Positions 1 to 9,452 of a DNA stretch of 64,000 bases are shown in pieces. The stretch is taken from positions 248,001 to 312,000 of the forward strand of contig NZ_CP049057.1 in the NCBI RefSeq assembly GCF_011044175.1. The letters run 5' to 3'. The notes beneath the pieces are model-generated. The model made no database searches. It was not told the origin of the DNA and saw only the letters and a list, made by a program, of their open reading frames with translations. The DNA comes from Rasiella rasia (GTDB taxonomy: Bacteria; Bacteroidota; Bacteroidia; Flavobacteriales; Flavobacteriaceae). Numbering within the stretch: position 1 is the stretch's first letter; each line of letters begins with the position of its first letter. The translations under genes and the position numbers were made by a program.

Positions 1-710
1 TAAACACAGGCAGCCCAGATTGCATCTTTGGGTGGTGCAGCCGTAACCGTTATTTTCTCTTTTTTTACAGGATGCATAAAAGCTAGAGTTCTAGCGTGCA
101 AGTGAATACTTCCATCTTTATTACTTCTGTCAAAACCGTATTTTAAATCACCTTTAATCGGACAACCTATAGCGGCTAATTGAGAGCGAATTTGATGATG
201 TCGCCCAGTCTCTAAATCAATTTCTAATAAATAGTAATTATCTAACTTTTTTAGTATTCTATACGTTAACGCAGCTTTTTTACTGTCAGGAACTTCCTTG
301 GCATGTGCATACGATTTATTCTGTTTCGGATTGCGTTTTAGATAATGAACTAACCGATCTGCGTCTTTGGGAGGCGCGTTTTTTACTACTGCCCAATATG
401 TTTTTGAAGTTTCCCGAGCAGCAAATTGAGCATTTAGTCGGCTAAGGGCTTTAGAGGTACGAGCAAAAAGAACAATGCCACTTGTAGGACGATCTAACCT
501 ATGTACTACACCTAAATAAACAGCGCCAGGCTTATTGTATTTTTCTCCAATATAGTTTTTAACTACTTCGGAAAGAGGCATATCTCCAGTTTTATCACCT
601 TGCACAATATCTCCAGCTCGTTTGTTTACAACTATTATATGATTGTCTTCCTGAAGCACTTGTAAATTTTGTTGATTGCTATGTAAAGGCCTACCGTTTT
701 CTTTGCTCAT
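1..710 (-). CDS. RluA-family RNA pseudouridine synthase (C-terminal end cut by window)
   Basis: Partial gene, read on the minus strand from the ATG at 708-710; the 3' end runs off the left edge after about 236 codons, so only a few residues are probably missing. The catalytic-loop motif HRLDRPTSGIVLF, with the nucleophilic Asp of RluA/RluC/RluD-type synthases, is plain, as is the later ETGRHHQIRSQL motif that contacts RNA. There is no N-terminal S4 domain, so it resembles the short single-domain RluA-type enzymes that isomerise uridine in rRNA or tRNA. The substrate cannot be told from sequence. It is divergent from the esterase-like lipoprotein gene at 781. Confidence 0.9.
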   Translation of the reverse strand, partial: MSKENGRPLHSNQQNLQVLQEDNHIIVVNKRAGDIVQGDKTGDMPLSEVVKNYIGEKYNKPGAVYLGVVHRLDRPTSGIVLFARTSKALSRLNAQFAARETSKTYWAVVKNAPPKDADRLVHYLKRNPKQNKSYAHAKEVPDSKKAALTYRILKKLDNYYLLEIDLETGRHHQIRSQLAAIGCPIKGDLKYGFDRSNKDGSIHLHARTLAFMHPVKKEKITVTAAPPKDAIWAACV

Positions 711-780
711 CAATACTTTTTCTGGAGTCTAAAAATAGGGTAATTTTTCGTACTTTTAGATACTACCAACCTCTTCTATT

Positions 781-2511
781 ATGAAAAAATTTCTTCTCTG
801 TATTGCTATAATCTCTACATTTCTTTCATGTATTACCGTAAGTACAAAACCCAAGTTGGAAATAGTAGTGCAACTATCTGATAGCCTTACTGCGGAAAGT
901 TTAGATGGCAGACTTCTACTCATGCTTTCCACTAACACAGAAGCAGAACCTAGGTTTCAGATAAATGACGGACTGAAAACCCAATTAATTTTCGGAAAAA
1001 ATGTAGAAAATTTGAAACCGGGAGACAAAGTTACATTTACCGAAAATGATTTTGGTTTTCCTATTGAGAATTTAAGCGATGTACCCGCCGGAACCTACCA
1101 AATGCAGGCTTTATTACACGTTTATGAAACCTTTAATCTTTCCACAGGTCATACGGTAAAATTACCAATGGATAATGGCGAAGGCCAACAATGGAACAAA
1201 TCGCCAGGAAATATTTACAATGAGCCTGTTTCAATAGATATTAGTAAGGTAGTGGGCACTACAACAACGGTAACTATAGACAAAGTAATTCCCCCAATTG
1301 AAGAACCAAAAGATACAGAGTGGGTAAAACATATTAAAATGAAGTCTGAAAAACTTTCAAAATTCTATGGGCGAGACATGTATCTCGGGGCTCATGTTTT
1401 ACTTCCTAAAGATTTTGACAAACATCCCGAAGCCAAATATCCACTTATGGTTTTTCATGGTCATTTCCCAAGCGATTTTGGCGATTGGCGCACCACACCT
1501 CCAGACCCAAACCTAGAAGAAGACTATTCAGAACGTTTTAAAGTAAATGGTTACAATAAAATGGTGCAACAAGAAGCTTATGATTTTTATAAGCGCTGGA
1601 ATTCTCCAGATTTCCCGCGAATGTTAATTATTGAAATTCAACATCCTACACCTTATTATGACGACAGCTATGCGGTTAATAGCGCTGCGCAAGGACCGTA
1701 TGGCGATGCTATTACATATGAGCTTATACCATATATTGAAAAGCAGTTTAGAGGCATTGGGGAAGGTTGGTCTCGATTTTTATATGGAGGTTCTACTGGT
1801 GGTTGGGAAGCACTTGCTGTACAAGTTAAGTACCCAAATGAGTACAATGGTTGTTTTGCCGCGTGCCCAGACCCAATAGACTTTCGAGCTTATACCTTAA
1901 CCAATATTTATGAAGATGAGAATGCCTATTATTATGACTCTCAATTCAACACCTTGGAAGTCCCAGGTAGAAGAGACTATTTAGGTCAAATTTCTACTAC
2001 GTTACGTCGCGCAAATCATTTAGAGCTTGTATTAGGTGATAAATCACGCTCGGGTCAGCAATGGGATATATGGGAAGCAACTTATTCTCCTTTAGGTGAA
2101 GACGGATATCCACAACGTATTTGGGATAAATATACTGGCGATATCAACAAGGAGGTTGCCATGTATTGGAAAGAAAATTATGACCTTAGATATATTCTTG
2201 AAAGAGATTGGGATAAATTAGGGGATGACCTAAAAGGAAAAATTCATATTTATTGTGGTGATATGGACAATTACTACTTAAACAATGCGGTCTACCTGAT
2301 GGAAGACTTTTTGGAAAGTACCACAAATCCATATTACGACGGTGAGGTGGCTTATGGAGATAGAGCAGAACACTGCTGGAATGGTGACCCAACAGAACCA
2401 AATCATGTTACCAGACTTCGATATAACTCCATGTACGTACCTAAGATATTGAAGCGTATAGAAGAAAGCGCACCAGCAGGGGCAGACGTAAGCAGCTGGA
2501 GGTATAAGTAA
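781..2511 (+). CDS. Esterase-like alpha/beta-hydrolase lipoprotein
   Basis: 576 residues with a lipoprotein signal ending in the lipobox LSC (about residue 17), so probably membrane-anchored outside the cytoplasm. Residues about 20-170 form an N-terminal beta-rich domain; about 185-565 look like a putative-esterase (PF00756-type) alpha/beta hydrolase. The nucleophile elbow is YGGSTGGW with Ser338; a GDMDN stretch near 494-496 and a His in AEHCW at 531 are good candidates for the acid and base. Related proteins are carboxyl-ester or feruloyl/enterochelin-type esterases, but the substrate is unknown. Monocistronic, facing the convergent small gene at 2554-3042. Confidence 0.75.
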   Translation: MKKFLLCIAIISTFLSCITVSTKPKLEIVVQLSDSLTAESLDGRLLLMLSTNTEAEPRFQINDGLKTQLIFGKNVENLKPGDKVTFTENDFGFPIENLSDVPAGTYQMQALLHVYETFNLSTGHTVKLPMDNGEGQQWNKSPGNIYNEPVSIDISKVVGTTTTVTIDKVIPPIEEPKDTEWVKHIKMKSEKLSKFYGRDMYLGAHVLLPKDFDKHPEAKYPLMVFHGHFPSDFGDWRTTPPDPNLEEDYSERFKVNGYNKMVQQEAYDFYKRWNSPDFPRMLIIEIQHPTPYYDDSYAVNSAAQGPYGDAITYELIPYIEKQFRGIGEGWSRFLYGGSTGGWEALAVQVKYPNEYNGCFAACPDPIDFRAYTLTNIYEDENAYYYDSQFNTLEVPGRRDYLGQISTTLRRANHLELVLGDKSRSGQQWDIWEATYSPLGEDGYPQRIWDKYTGDINKEVAMYWKENYDLRYILERDWDKLGDDLKGKIHIYCGDMDNYYLNNAVYLMEDFLESTTNPYYDGEVAYGDRAEHCWNGDPTEPNHVTRLRYNSMYVPKILKRIEESAPAGADVSSWRYK

Positions 2512-2553
2512 GCGCTAGCAGTATGATTTGGTGAGAGGTTAAAAGGCACTAAT

Positions 2554-3042
2554 CTAATTATCACCTCCAATGGTGAAAATAGCACTGCGTCTAGCAGGTC
2601 TAAAACCATACGGACTGTAACTTCTATTGCGATAATACGAGCCATACGGATTATAAATTGGAGAATAATACTGTTGGTCTAAATACACTGAATTACGTGC
2701 TCTAGTTTTTCCATCGGTAGTATATCCGTACACTTGCGTACGCCCAAAGCCAGCTTGCAATCGCTCTGTGGAAACATTAGAGTATCTTTGACGTTCATTT
2801 GCTGTTGCAGCCATGTCTACAGGTTGCCAAAAATTCTGGCGAGTCACTTGCTGATTGGTAAAATCTGAAAATCTAGATTTTTTATAAATAGAATTTGCCA
2901 CTTTCTTTTGAAACGCAGACAATTGTGGCGTTGGCAGCTCTGTTTCTACCGAAGCAGCCAAGGTGAAATACCGACTTTCAAAATCGTTTTGACCCAATGC
3001 AATGAGCGGGAAAAATAATAAAAAGGCAACAAAGTGTTTCAT
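2554..3042 (-). CDS. Small secreted protein of unknown function
   Basis: 162 residues starting at the ATG 3040-3042, with a clear Sec signal peptide (residues 1-17, ending ALG-Q). The mature part is rich in Arg, Tyr, Ser and Asn and ends in an YNPYG/YSPYGFRPARR-type tail. No domain recognised. It lies just upstream of nothing in its own orientation and is convergent with the esterase-like gene (42 bases apart). The signal peptide and good codon usage support a real gene; the role is unknown. Confidence 0.65.
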   Translation of the reverse strand: MKHFVAFLLFFPLIALGQNDFESRYFTLAASVETELPTPQLSAFQKKVANSIYKKSRFSDFTNQQVTRQNFWQPVDMAATANERQRYSNVSTERLQAGFGRTQVYGYTTDGKTRARNSVYLDQQYYSPIYNPYGSYYRNRSYSPYGFRPARRSAIFTIGGDN

Positions 3043-3070
3043 GCCATTAGGGTTACAAAAATCGAACCAA

Positions 3071-4225
3071 TTATAAATTTAATTTTTTAGCAGTAGCCGT
3101 TGGTACAGCATCTTTATGTATGGTAATGCTAATTGTTTTTAAACGCATATAGGCTTCACTAAAATATACATAACCACCATTAGCATTTCTGCTCTCGTCG
3201 GTACCCCAGCTATTTTTCACCTTATAATATTTGGTACCATTTTGGTCAACTAAAGTTCCTGTAATATGCATTAGATGGTCATCTGTTGTCGTAAAGTTCT
3301 CAAATTCTTCTTGACGGTATTCTTGTGTAATTTTTCGCTCGGGATACACCCCTTGCAATGCTTTTATGTTGTTTTCGGGGTTCATAGGGATTACTGCTAC
3401 CCCATCTTTACTCGAAAATGTGCGTTCGCTTACGTCGCAATCTAATTCTACTGTAAATCCTTTTGCCAACGCGTTATCTAAAGTCGCCATCATTTCATCT
3501 AACGGAACATTGTAAAAACTTCCATAACTCCAATTGTCAGGAATATTCAATATAAATTCTGAATAGAAAGGTGCATGCTGAAAAGACGTAACAGTTATGT
3601 AATTTGCAGGTACAATTTTCATGGCATCACGGAAACTTTCTGGCGTGTATTGAGTTCCTTCGTATGTAAACTTGGTTAGATTTTCACCTAAATAAATATC
3701 TAGCACTGCTTCGGTAGCGGGCTTCCACTTTTTACTGAGCTTTCGTGCGGGGTTAACTATATATGTTTCCCCCATTGCTTTTAAAACAGCAACTAACTCG
3801 GCATGGTTGTGTGATGTTTCAGATTGAAACAAACCACTATATGCATCATTTGGCACCAATCCATAATCACGCACAGAATTTAACACATCATGTGCAAGAC
3901 CGCCTTCGCTAAATTGCGATTTTCCTTGGCGCATCACAAAGTTTTCAAGCTTTTTCGGATAGGTATTGCGTACGGTATACATTTCTGAAAGATCAACCTT
4001 TTTACCTGTAAGTCTAATAATTTCAGATTCTAGAAACGATGTACTACTAAAACTCCAGCATGTACCAGTTCTTCCTTGACTAATTACAGGAGTAGCTTCT
4101 AAATCTATTTGAGTTGTAAAAGCGTAAGGTTCCTGGGCTTCGGCAGTAATAATAGAGAACAATGATACGCAGAGTAACGTAAAAATAGTATGCTTTAGAC
4201 CGTATTGGATTTTAGAATTTTTCAT
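3071..4225 (-). CDS. C1-family cysteine peptidase (bleomycin hydrolase/PepC-like), exported
   Basis: 384 residues from the ATG at 4223-4225; the frame is open further upstream but that part overlaps the menB promoter region and would bury the signal peptide, so the later start is chosen. Signal peptide about 1-30 (ends AEA-Q). Catalytic residues are visible: Gln50 (oxyanion hole) and Cys56 in QGRTGTCWSFS, the His in DDHLMHITG, and Asn in KNSWG near the C-terminus. This is the papain fold of the bleomycin hydrolase branch (C1B), here exported rather than cytoplasmic. Divergent from menB with only 42 bases between the starts. Confidence 0.85.
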   Translation of the reverse strand: MKNSKIQYGLKHTIFTLLCVSLFSIITAEAQEPYAFTTQIDLEATPVISQGRTGTCWSFSSTSFLESEIIRLTGKKVDLSEMYTVRNTYPKKLENFVMRQGKSQFSEGGLAHDVLNSVRDYGLVPNDAYSGLFQSETSHNHAELVAVLKAMGETYIVNPARKLSKKWKPATEAVLDIYLGENLTKFTYEGTQYTPESFRDAMKIVPANYITVTSFQHAPFYSEFILNIPDNWSYGSFYNVPLDEMMATLDNALAKGFTVELDCDVSERTFSSKDGVAVIPMNPENNIKALQGVYPERKITQEYRQEEFENFTTTDDHLMHITGTLVDQNGTKYYKVKNSWGTDESRNANGGYVYFSEAYMRLKTISITIHKDAVPTATAKKLNL

Positions 4226-4243
4226 TTTGGAATTTTTTCGAAG

Positions 4244-4251
4244 TATCTTTG
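4244..4251 (+). promoter_or_regulatory. Predicted -7 promoter box for menB
   Basis: TATCTTTG matches the Bacteroidota -7 consensus TAnnTTTG and ends 16 bases before the menB ATG. No TTG lies at the expected 17-23 base distance upstream, so only half of the consensus is met. Confidence 0.4.
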
Positions 4252-4267
4252 GGCTAAAATAAGAATT

Positions 4268-5107
4268 ATGCTTCAACCCAACTGGAAAACTGCCAAAGAA
4301 TATACAGATATTACGTACAAAAAGTCGCATAACGTAGCGAGAATTGCTTTTAATCGCCCAGATGTACGTAATGCGTTTAGACCTAAAACAACTTCGGAAA
4401 TATTAGATGCCTTGCACGACGCACAGGAAGATACTAGTATTGGCGTGGTATTACTTAGTGCCGAAGGCCCGTCTGGCAAAGATGGTGTGTGGAGCTTTTG
4501 TAGTGGTGGAGATCAAAAAGCAAGAGGACATCAAGGATATGTTGGAGATGATGGCTATCATAGATTGAATATTCTTGACGCACAGCGCATGATTCGATTT
4601 ATGCCAAAAGCAGTTATTTGTGTTGTTCCTGGCTGGGCTGTAGGAGGAGGGCACAGTTTACACGTGGTTTGTGATATGACGCTTGCCAGTAAAGAACACG
4701 CTATTTTTAAACAAACCGATGCCGACGTAACGAGTTTTGATGGCGGCTACGGAAGTGCATATCTAGCAAAAATGGTAGGGCAGAAGAAAGCCCGAGAAAT
4801 TTTCTTTTTAGGGAGAAACTATTCGGCTCAGGAAGCATTCGAAATGGGAATGGTAAATGCTGTAGTACCACACGATGAGCTTGAACAAACTGCCTTTGAA
4901 TGGGCACAGGAAATTCTTGCAAAGAGCCCAACAAGTATTAAGATGCTCAAATTTGCCATGAACCTTACAGACGATGGTATGGTAGGGCAACAGGTGTTTG
5001 CAGGCGAAGCTACCCGACTTGCATATATGACCGATGAAGCAAAGGAAGGAAGAGATGCATTCTTAGAAAAACGTGCGCCAAACTTCGATAAGAAGTGGCT
5101 GCCGTAG
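4268..5107 (+). CDS. menB: 1,4-dihydroxy-2-naphthoyl-CoA synthase
   Basis: 279 residues of the crotonase fold, full length for MenB, which closes the ring of o-succinylbenzoyl-CoA in menaquinone synthesis (cytoplasm). Recognised from the MenB-specific stretches SFCSGGDQKARG (oxyanion-hole loop), VPGWAVGGGHSLHVVCDMT and TDADVTSFDGGYGSAYLA. The ATG at 4268 is chosen over an in-frame earlier start at 4205, because the extra residues do not look like MenB and the predicted -7 box lies between. No other men genes are in the window. The 3' end overlaps, on the opposite strand, the reading frame of a truncated TPR gene. Confidence 0.95.
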   Translation: MLQPNWKTAKEYTDITYKKSHNVARIAFNRPDVRNAFRPKTTSEILDALHDAQEDTSIGVVLLSAEGPSGKDGVWSFCSGGDQKARGHQGYVGDDGYHRLNILDAQRMIRFMPKAVICVVPGWAVGGGHSLHVVCDMTLASKEHAIFKQTDADVTSFDGGYGSAYLAKMVGQKKAREIFFLGRNYSAQEAFEMGMVNAVVPHDELEQTAFEWAQEILAKSPTSIKMLKFAMNLTDDGMVGQQVFAGEATRLAYMTDEAKEGRDAFLEKRAPNFDKKWLP

Positions 5108-5532
5108 GCCGCTTCGTTCTTTTGAGCATACTTTGCCGCATTCCCAATATTCAAATAAATTTCTGCTGCTTTATCTGACTTCATTTTCGAAAAATACGGT
5201 ATGTAAGACTCAAAATAATCGTATGCTTTTTCATAGTCTTGCTCGTAATACTCATAGAAGTAAATAAGATTTGCTATATGTTTGGCGGCTATATCATATG
5301 ATTCTAGAGCAATAGCACGATTTACTGTACTAGACACAATAGAATCATATTGTAAGGCTGCATTAAATTCGAGTATAGTAGACAAACTGTCTAGCCATTG
5401 TAAACGTTTGCTACCTTGAGAAGAGTTGATTTCAATTTTAAGCGCGTGCACTTGCTTAGAAAGGTCAGTTTCTTGTGAGTATACAATTGAAATAATACCT
5501 AAATAAGCAATAAAAACAAAAACCAATCTCAT
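4828..5532 (-). pseudogene. 5' fragment of a TPR regulator/sensor gene, truncated against menB
   Basis: The frame opens at 5532 with a signal peptide (residues 1-19, ending VYS-Q) and helical repeats of TPR character (Leu/Ala/Tyr-rich, about residues 25-140), like the N-terminal periplasmic TPR domains of Bacteroidota sensor kinases or LuxR-type regulators. Native-looking sequence stops at about residue 142, exactly where menB ends (5107). The remaining 92 codons are only the antisense of menB and carry a menB-mirrored composition. No membrane segment or output domain follows. This is best read as a deletion remnant; a translated chimera of 234 residues is possible but unlikely to be functional. 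Confidence 0.6.
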
Positions 5533-5664
5533 AGCACTAGAGTTTATTCGAAAGTATGTATTTCGTTATTAACTATTATACGTATGCCTACGTATTAAAG
5601 ATAAGTAAAAACTAGTTGAGGGATATTTGTATGCGTTGCATGAGCAATGTTTGCAACGGAAGTC

Positions 5665-6222
5665 CTATTTTTTCTCACTTAAAAGTAAGAGCTCAGATAT
5701 AGGTTGCTTAAAATTTTTATATTGTTCTGGCATTTCTAAGAATGGCTGTAGCGTAAAGCTGAAAGTTTTATTTCCCTGAAATACCCAGTAATTTCCGGAT
5801 AAGTGTCCATTATCTGTAGAAAGATTGTATCGCGGAACATGATTTATGGAAAATTCATCTTTCTCTGCATTGTACCAAATGCCAAGACCGCGCAAATCCT
5901 TTTCGTTAGTATAGGTAAATGTTAGTCTTGGTTGTATAATATCCTTTTTAGGAGATATAATTAAGGTTTTAGACTCTAAACTGGCTAGTTCTTTTGCCCA
6001 TGTCATGTTTAGTTCTTTATAATGTAACAGGGCATCCCATTGCACCAAGGCAATGGCTTTATCTTTTTCATTTTGAATAACGCTAAATAAATCTTCTTGA
6101 ATAATAACAATTTCCTTTTTCTGCGGATTTATAGTAACGGTTGTTGCATCTGCTGCAATACGCCCATCCTCAATCCCAAAAAAGGATGCTAAGGCAAAAA
6201 AGATTACTTTAATTTGTTCCAT
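5665..6222 (-). CDS. Conserved-looking hypothetical protein
   Basis: 185 residues with a hydrophobic N-terminus (about 3-16) that may be a signal peptide or anchor without a clear cleavage site. The rest is a mixed alpha/beta protein with several aromatic-rich strands (WYNAEKDEF, GNYWVFQG). No family recognised. It sits between the TPR remnant and the erythromycin-esterase-like gene, all on the minus strand, but 76 bases separate it from the latter, so co-transcription is uncertain. Confidence 0.55.
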   Translation of the reverse strand: MEQIKVIFFALASFFGIEDGRIAADATTVTINPQKKEIVIIQEDLFSVIQNEKDKAIALVQWDALLHYKELNMTWAKELASLESKTLIISPKKDIIQPRLTFTYTNEKDLRGLGIWYNAEKDEFSINHVPRYNLSTDNGHLSGNYWVFQGNKTFSFTLQPFLEMPEQYKNFKQPISELLLLSEKK

Positions 6223-6298
6223 AAATTTTTTTCACGGTCGTTAAAAGCCACTACAATAATACACAACCCACTACATTTTGTAAAACATCATGGAGCTT

Positions 6299-7573
6299 TT
6301 AATCTCGTTTCCACTTAATCGTTGTAGGAAAATGAGTTTTGTTAATGTAAATCATACAATCATAAGAATTCGATAAGTTTATGTTCATTATTGGATTGAT
6401 TTGCTCATTAAACGATTCTGAAACATCTGTTCTAATAGGTATATCACTAAAAAAGGGATGATTGGTATCATGAATGTCTTTCAGATTAGACCTAAGATCG
6501 AAAAGTAAATACGGACTATTATACTCGTTAAATTCTTTTGTGAGTGAATTTTGGGTCACCGGTGGTAAATTCCATTTCTTAAATCCGTCTGATGAAAATG
6601 CGCCAAATTCACCTTCATTAAAAGTAAAACCAATGGCATAGTATGCGTCTTCAAACCATTTACTTAAATAATAACCAAGAATATCATATTGAAATAAAAC
6701 AGACTCTTTAACTATATGCCCATTGTGAGCCCATATCGCTATTTTAGATCCCTCACCTAAGTAATTTAAACTCCAAAAGACATTTCTAGTTGAAAATTGG
6801 TCTCGAAATTCTACTTTCAGTAAAAACTCATCTTGCGCTATATAAGTAGCATACTGCCGTACAATTTCTGTAAGCTGTTCTGCTAGTTGAAAATTTTGAT
6901 TACCAGAACTTTCAACGAGTGTAGTCTTGTCTGCTGTCAGTATATTTCTAAGCGAGTAATAAAGATCCCAATAAGAACGTACCTCTTCCGAAGTATGCGT
7001 TTGAAAAGCTACCGTGGTTCTTTTCTCCTTGAGTTGTGCACTAATGTCTTCATAACCTTTACCATTCTCGAAATAGTTGGCCAACCATGCGAGATTATGA
7101 TTTATTGCAGTCATTTCCATACCAATGATTTGAAAAGGGACTGTTGCCTTTATATTGTGGGTTCTAATTTCACTAAGGAGATTTTTGAATTCTTGTGTTC
7201 GGTATGTAAACCACCCAGACTGCGCCACCAACGTATCCAGATTACCAATTCCATTAGTTACATAATCATTCCATAAGAGTGCTTGTCCAAAATCGACTTC
7301 TAGTATTAAGGCATTGTACCCTTTGTCTATTAATTTCTTTACAATTTGATGTTTAAACTCGTAACACTCTTTTGTATAATGGCTCACTTCTCCTAATCCA
7401 ATAATTCTACTTTTATCTGCAATACTATCTATATGGTTTAAAAGTACCTTAGAGGCTGTATCACCAAATGGGTGAATGTAGTCTTTAGAATCTTTAAGAT
7501 AGGGCTGGCTATTTCCAGCATACATACCTATTAGCAGCATTGCCAAAACCAAGAATTCAAGTTTTATTTTCAT
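6299..7573 (-). CDS. Erythromycin esterase-like protein, exported
   Basis: 424 residues, with a signal peptide about 1-22. The erythromycin esterase fold (PF05139; EreA/EreB family) is indicated by GLGEVSHYTKE at about 60-69 (Glu62, His65, Glu69), ILEVDFG near 95, and WAHNGHI near 290, where the second catalytic-site His lies. EreA-type enzymes hydrolyse the macrolide lactone, but most environmental members have unknown substrates. Here the protein is predicted to be periplasmic or secreted, unlike the cytoplasmic resistance enzymes, so resistance should not be assumed. Divergent from the sorting-domain protein at 7775. Confidence 0.8.
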   Translation of the reverse strand: MKIKLEFLVLAMLLIGMYAGNSQPYLKDSKDYIHPFGDTASKVLLNHIDSIADKSRIIGLGEVSHYTKECYEFKHQIVKKLIDKGYNALILEVDFGQALLWNDYVTNGIGNLDTLVAQSGWFTYRTQEFKNLLSEIRTHNIKATVPFQIIGMEMTAINHNLAWLANYFENGKGYEDISAQLKEKRTTVAFQTHTSEEVRSYWDLYYSLRNILTADKTTLVESSGNQNFQLAEQLTEIVRQYATYIAQDEFLLKVEFRDQFSTRNVFWSLNYLGEGSKIAIWAHNGHIVKESVLFQYDILGYYLSKWFEDAYYAIGFTFNEGEFGAFSSDGFKKWNLPPVTQNSLTKEFNEYNSPYLLFDLRSNLKDIHDTNHPFFSDIPIRTDVSESFNEQINPIMNINLSNSYDCMIYINKTHFPTTIKWKRD

Positions 7574-7626
7574 TTGGTTCGAAATTAAGATGTTACGTTG
7601 TGAATTATAAATATAGAAATATTAGC

Positions 7627-7640
7627 AGTACCAAGGTACT
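7627..7640. repeat. Short perfect inverted repeat in a divergent promoter region
   Basis: AGTACC-AA-GGTACT is a 6-bp perfect dyad with a two-base spacer, lying in the 201-base gap between the divergent genes starting at 7573 and 7775. It could be an operator half-site pair; no regulator is linked to it. It may be chance. Confidence 0.25.
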
Positions 7641-7774
7641 TCACTTTTTACAACATATACTATACAATTCGTTGAACTAAGTGTATCAAGTATTTTTCAG
7701 CTAACTATCACTTATTAATTAGGTTGTCTATTAAACTTTTGGTTAAGTTTGAAGTCCAAATAAAAAACCTACCT

Positions 7775-9355
7775 ATGAAATCAATTTACTTGATGCTTCT
7801 GTTGATATTCACAAGTATGTATGCGACAGCCCAGAATAATAACATTTCTGAAGGATCAATCTTCGATGGAGAACCATATATTTCTGTTAATCCCAACAAC
7901 CCAAACCATATTGTTATTGCTTGGATGGGATTTGAAAACATTCTAGATCGCATCCAGATTAATTATAGGGTAAGTCTAAACGGAGGTATTAATTGGAGCG
8001 AAACGACTACATTACCACATGTGGAGTCTGGATATACAGCCGCAGACCCTTCAATCGCTTTTGGTGATGATGGCACGGTTTATATTGTAGCTATAGATTT
8101 TACAGGTTTAGATAGTAATCCGGTGGAAGGCGGACTATACTTGTACACTTCTACCGATGGCGGGACTACGTTTAACAGTCCTTCGGAAATATTAAATCTT
8201 GATGTTGCTCCAGAAAAATTTCTAATTGATAGACCGTGGATTGCCATAGACCGCTCAGGAACTAGTGCTAACGGAACTATTTATGTCACCTCGGTTACTG
8301 GGCAAGGCGCTACGGCACCATATCATCCCTATATTTCAATTTCAACAGATGGAGGTCTTACATTTCATTATCAAGAATTAGATGGTACTGGCTGGCTTGC
8401 CGGAAGTGCTATTCCTATTCCCATGCCTACACCACACGTCTCTAGCTCAGGAACGTTTCATGCAATTTACCCATCTTATGTGCCAAGTCAAGCGGTGCTT
8501 CCGCAGTACGTGCTAGCTACCTCTACAAATAACGGTGCAACTTTTTCATACTCTCGGGTTTTTGCATCTTCTACTACGGGTTCGTCGAGCTCTTTACCAA
8601 AAACTGGGTATTTGTGCAGAACAAACCCAGTAAACAGCAATCATATAGCTTTTGTGTACTTATCTAATGTAAATAAAGACCTAGATATAGCTATGCGAGA
8701 ATCTTATGATGGCGGATCTACTTGGAGCGCTGAACAGCGAATTAACGATGATCCTATTGCTAATAATCGTATGCAAGACTTATTATGGGCAGATTTTGAC
8801 TCAGATGGGGATTTGGTAATTTGCTGGAGAGACAGACGTAATGGAACTAATGAAACCTACGAAACTGCTTCGGAAATTTGGGCGGCTTATAGACCTAATG
8901 GAGCCACGGCTTTTGAACCAAATTTTCAAATAACCGATGAGACAGTTGCTTATGACGATGTGCTCGCAGAGGCAGGTAATGATTTTATGAGTATTCAACT
9001 ACAAAATGATATACTCCACACGGTTTGGGGTGATGTACGTTCTAATAGACTTAATATATGGTATCAACGCTCTCAAACAGATGGGACAGCGCTAGGTATA
9101 ACAACCATAGCTTCAACAGCCATACCAGAAGTTGTACTTTTTCCTAATCCTTCGGAAACATTAGTTACCTTAAAAGGGTCTGCAATTGTTGGATATACTA
9201 TCTACGATTCTTCTAGGAAGGTACTTTCCGCCGAAAAAAATATGGAACCAATAAATTCATTAGAAATTGATATGTCCACCTTTGCTGCTGGTGTTTATTT
9301 TGTTGAAATAAAATCCCTCGATTCTTCTTTTATCAAAAAAGTAGTAAAAAAATAG
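7775..9355 (+). CDS. Secreted Asp-box beta-propeller protein with T9SS sorting domain
   Basis: 526 residues from the ATG at 7775 (an earlier in-frame start at 7724 would put 17 residues before the signal peptide). Signal peptide about 1-19 (ends ATA-Q). At least five BNR/Asp-box repeats are visible: LNGGINW, TDGGTTF, TDGGLTF, TNNGATF and YDGGSTW, typical of a sialidase-like propeller. The sialidase FRIP motif is not seen, so catalytic sialidase activity is doubtful. The last 75 residues form a type-A C-terminal sorting domain (FPNPSE ... GVYFVEI ... KKVVKK), so export by the type IX system and surface attachment or secretion is expected. Confidence 0.8.
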   Translation: MKSIYLMLLLIFTSMYATAQNNNISEGSIFDGEPYISVNPNNPNHIVIAWMGFENILDRIQINYRVSLNGGINWSETTTLPHVESGYTAADPSIAFGDDGTVYIVAIDFTGLDSNPVEGGLYLYTSTDGGTTFNSPSEILNLDVAPEKFLIDRPWIAIDRSGTSANGTIYVTSVTGQGATAPYHPYISISTDGGLTFHYQELDGTGWLAGSAIPIPMPTPHVSSSGTFHAIYPSYVPSQAVLPQYVLATSTNNGATFSYSRVFASSTTGSSSSLPKTGYLCRTNPVNSNHIAFVYLSNVNKDLDIAMRESYDGGSTWSAEQRINDDPIANNRMQDLLWADFDSDGDLVICWRDRRNGTNETYETASEIWAAYRPNGATAFEPNFQITDETVAYDDVLAEAGNDFMSIQLQNDILHTVWGDVRSNRLNIWYQRSQTDGTALGITTIASTAIPEVVLFPNPSETLVTLKGSAIVGYTIYDSSRKVLSAEKNMEPINSLEIDMSTFAAGVYFVEIKSLDSSFIKKVVKK

Positions 9356-9452
9356 ATCATGGATTTCACAACTGTTTTATGCGCACTCTACTTTTGGTAA
9401 CTCTGAACTAACATTAAAAAACAATCAATCAACAATGCTTAATCGGCAGAAA

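Noticed and set aside
6887-7276. 129-residue plus-strand open frame
   Set aside because: Antisense to the erythromycin-esterase-like gene, which carries the conserved motifs.
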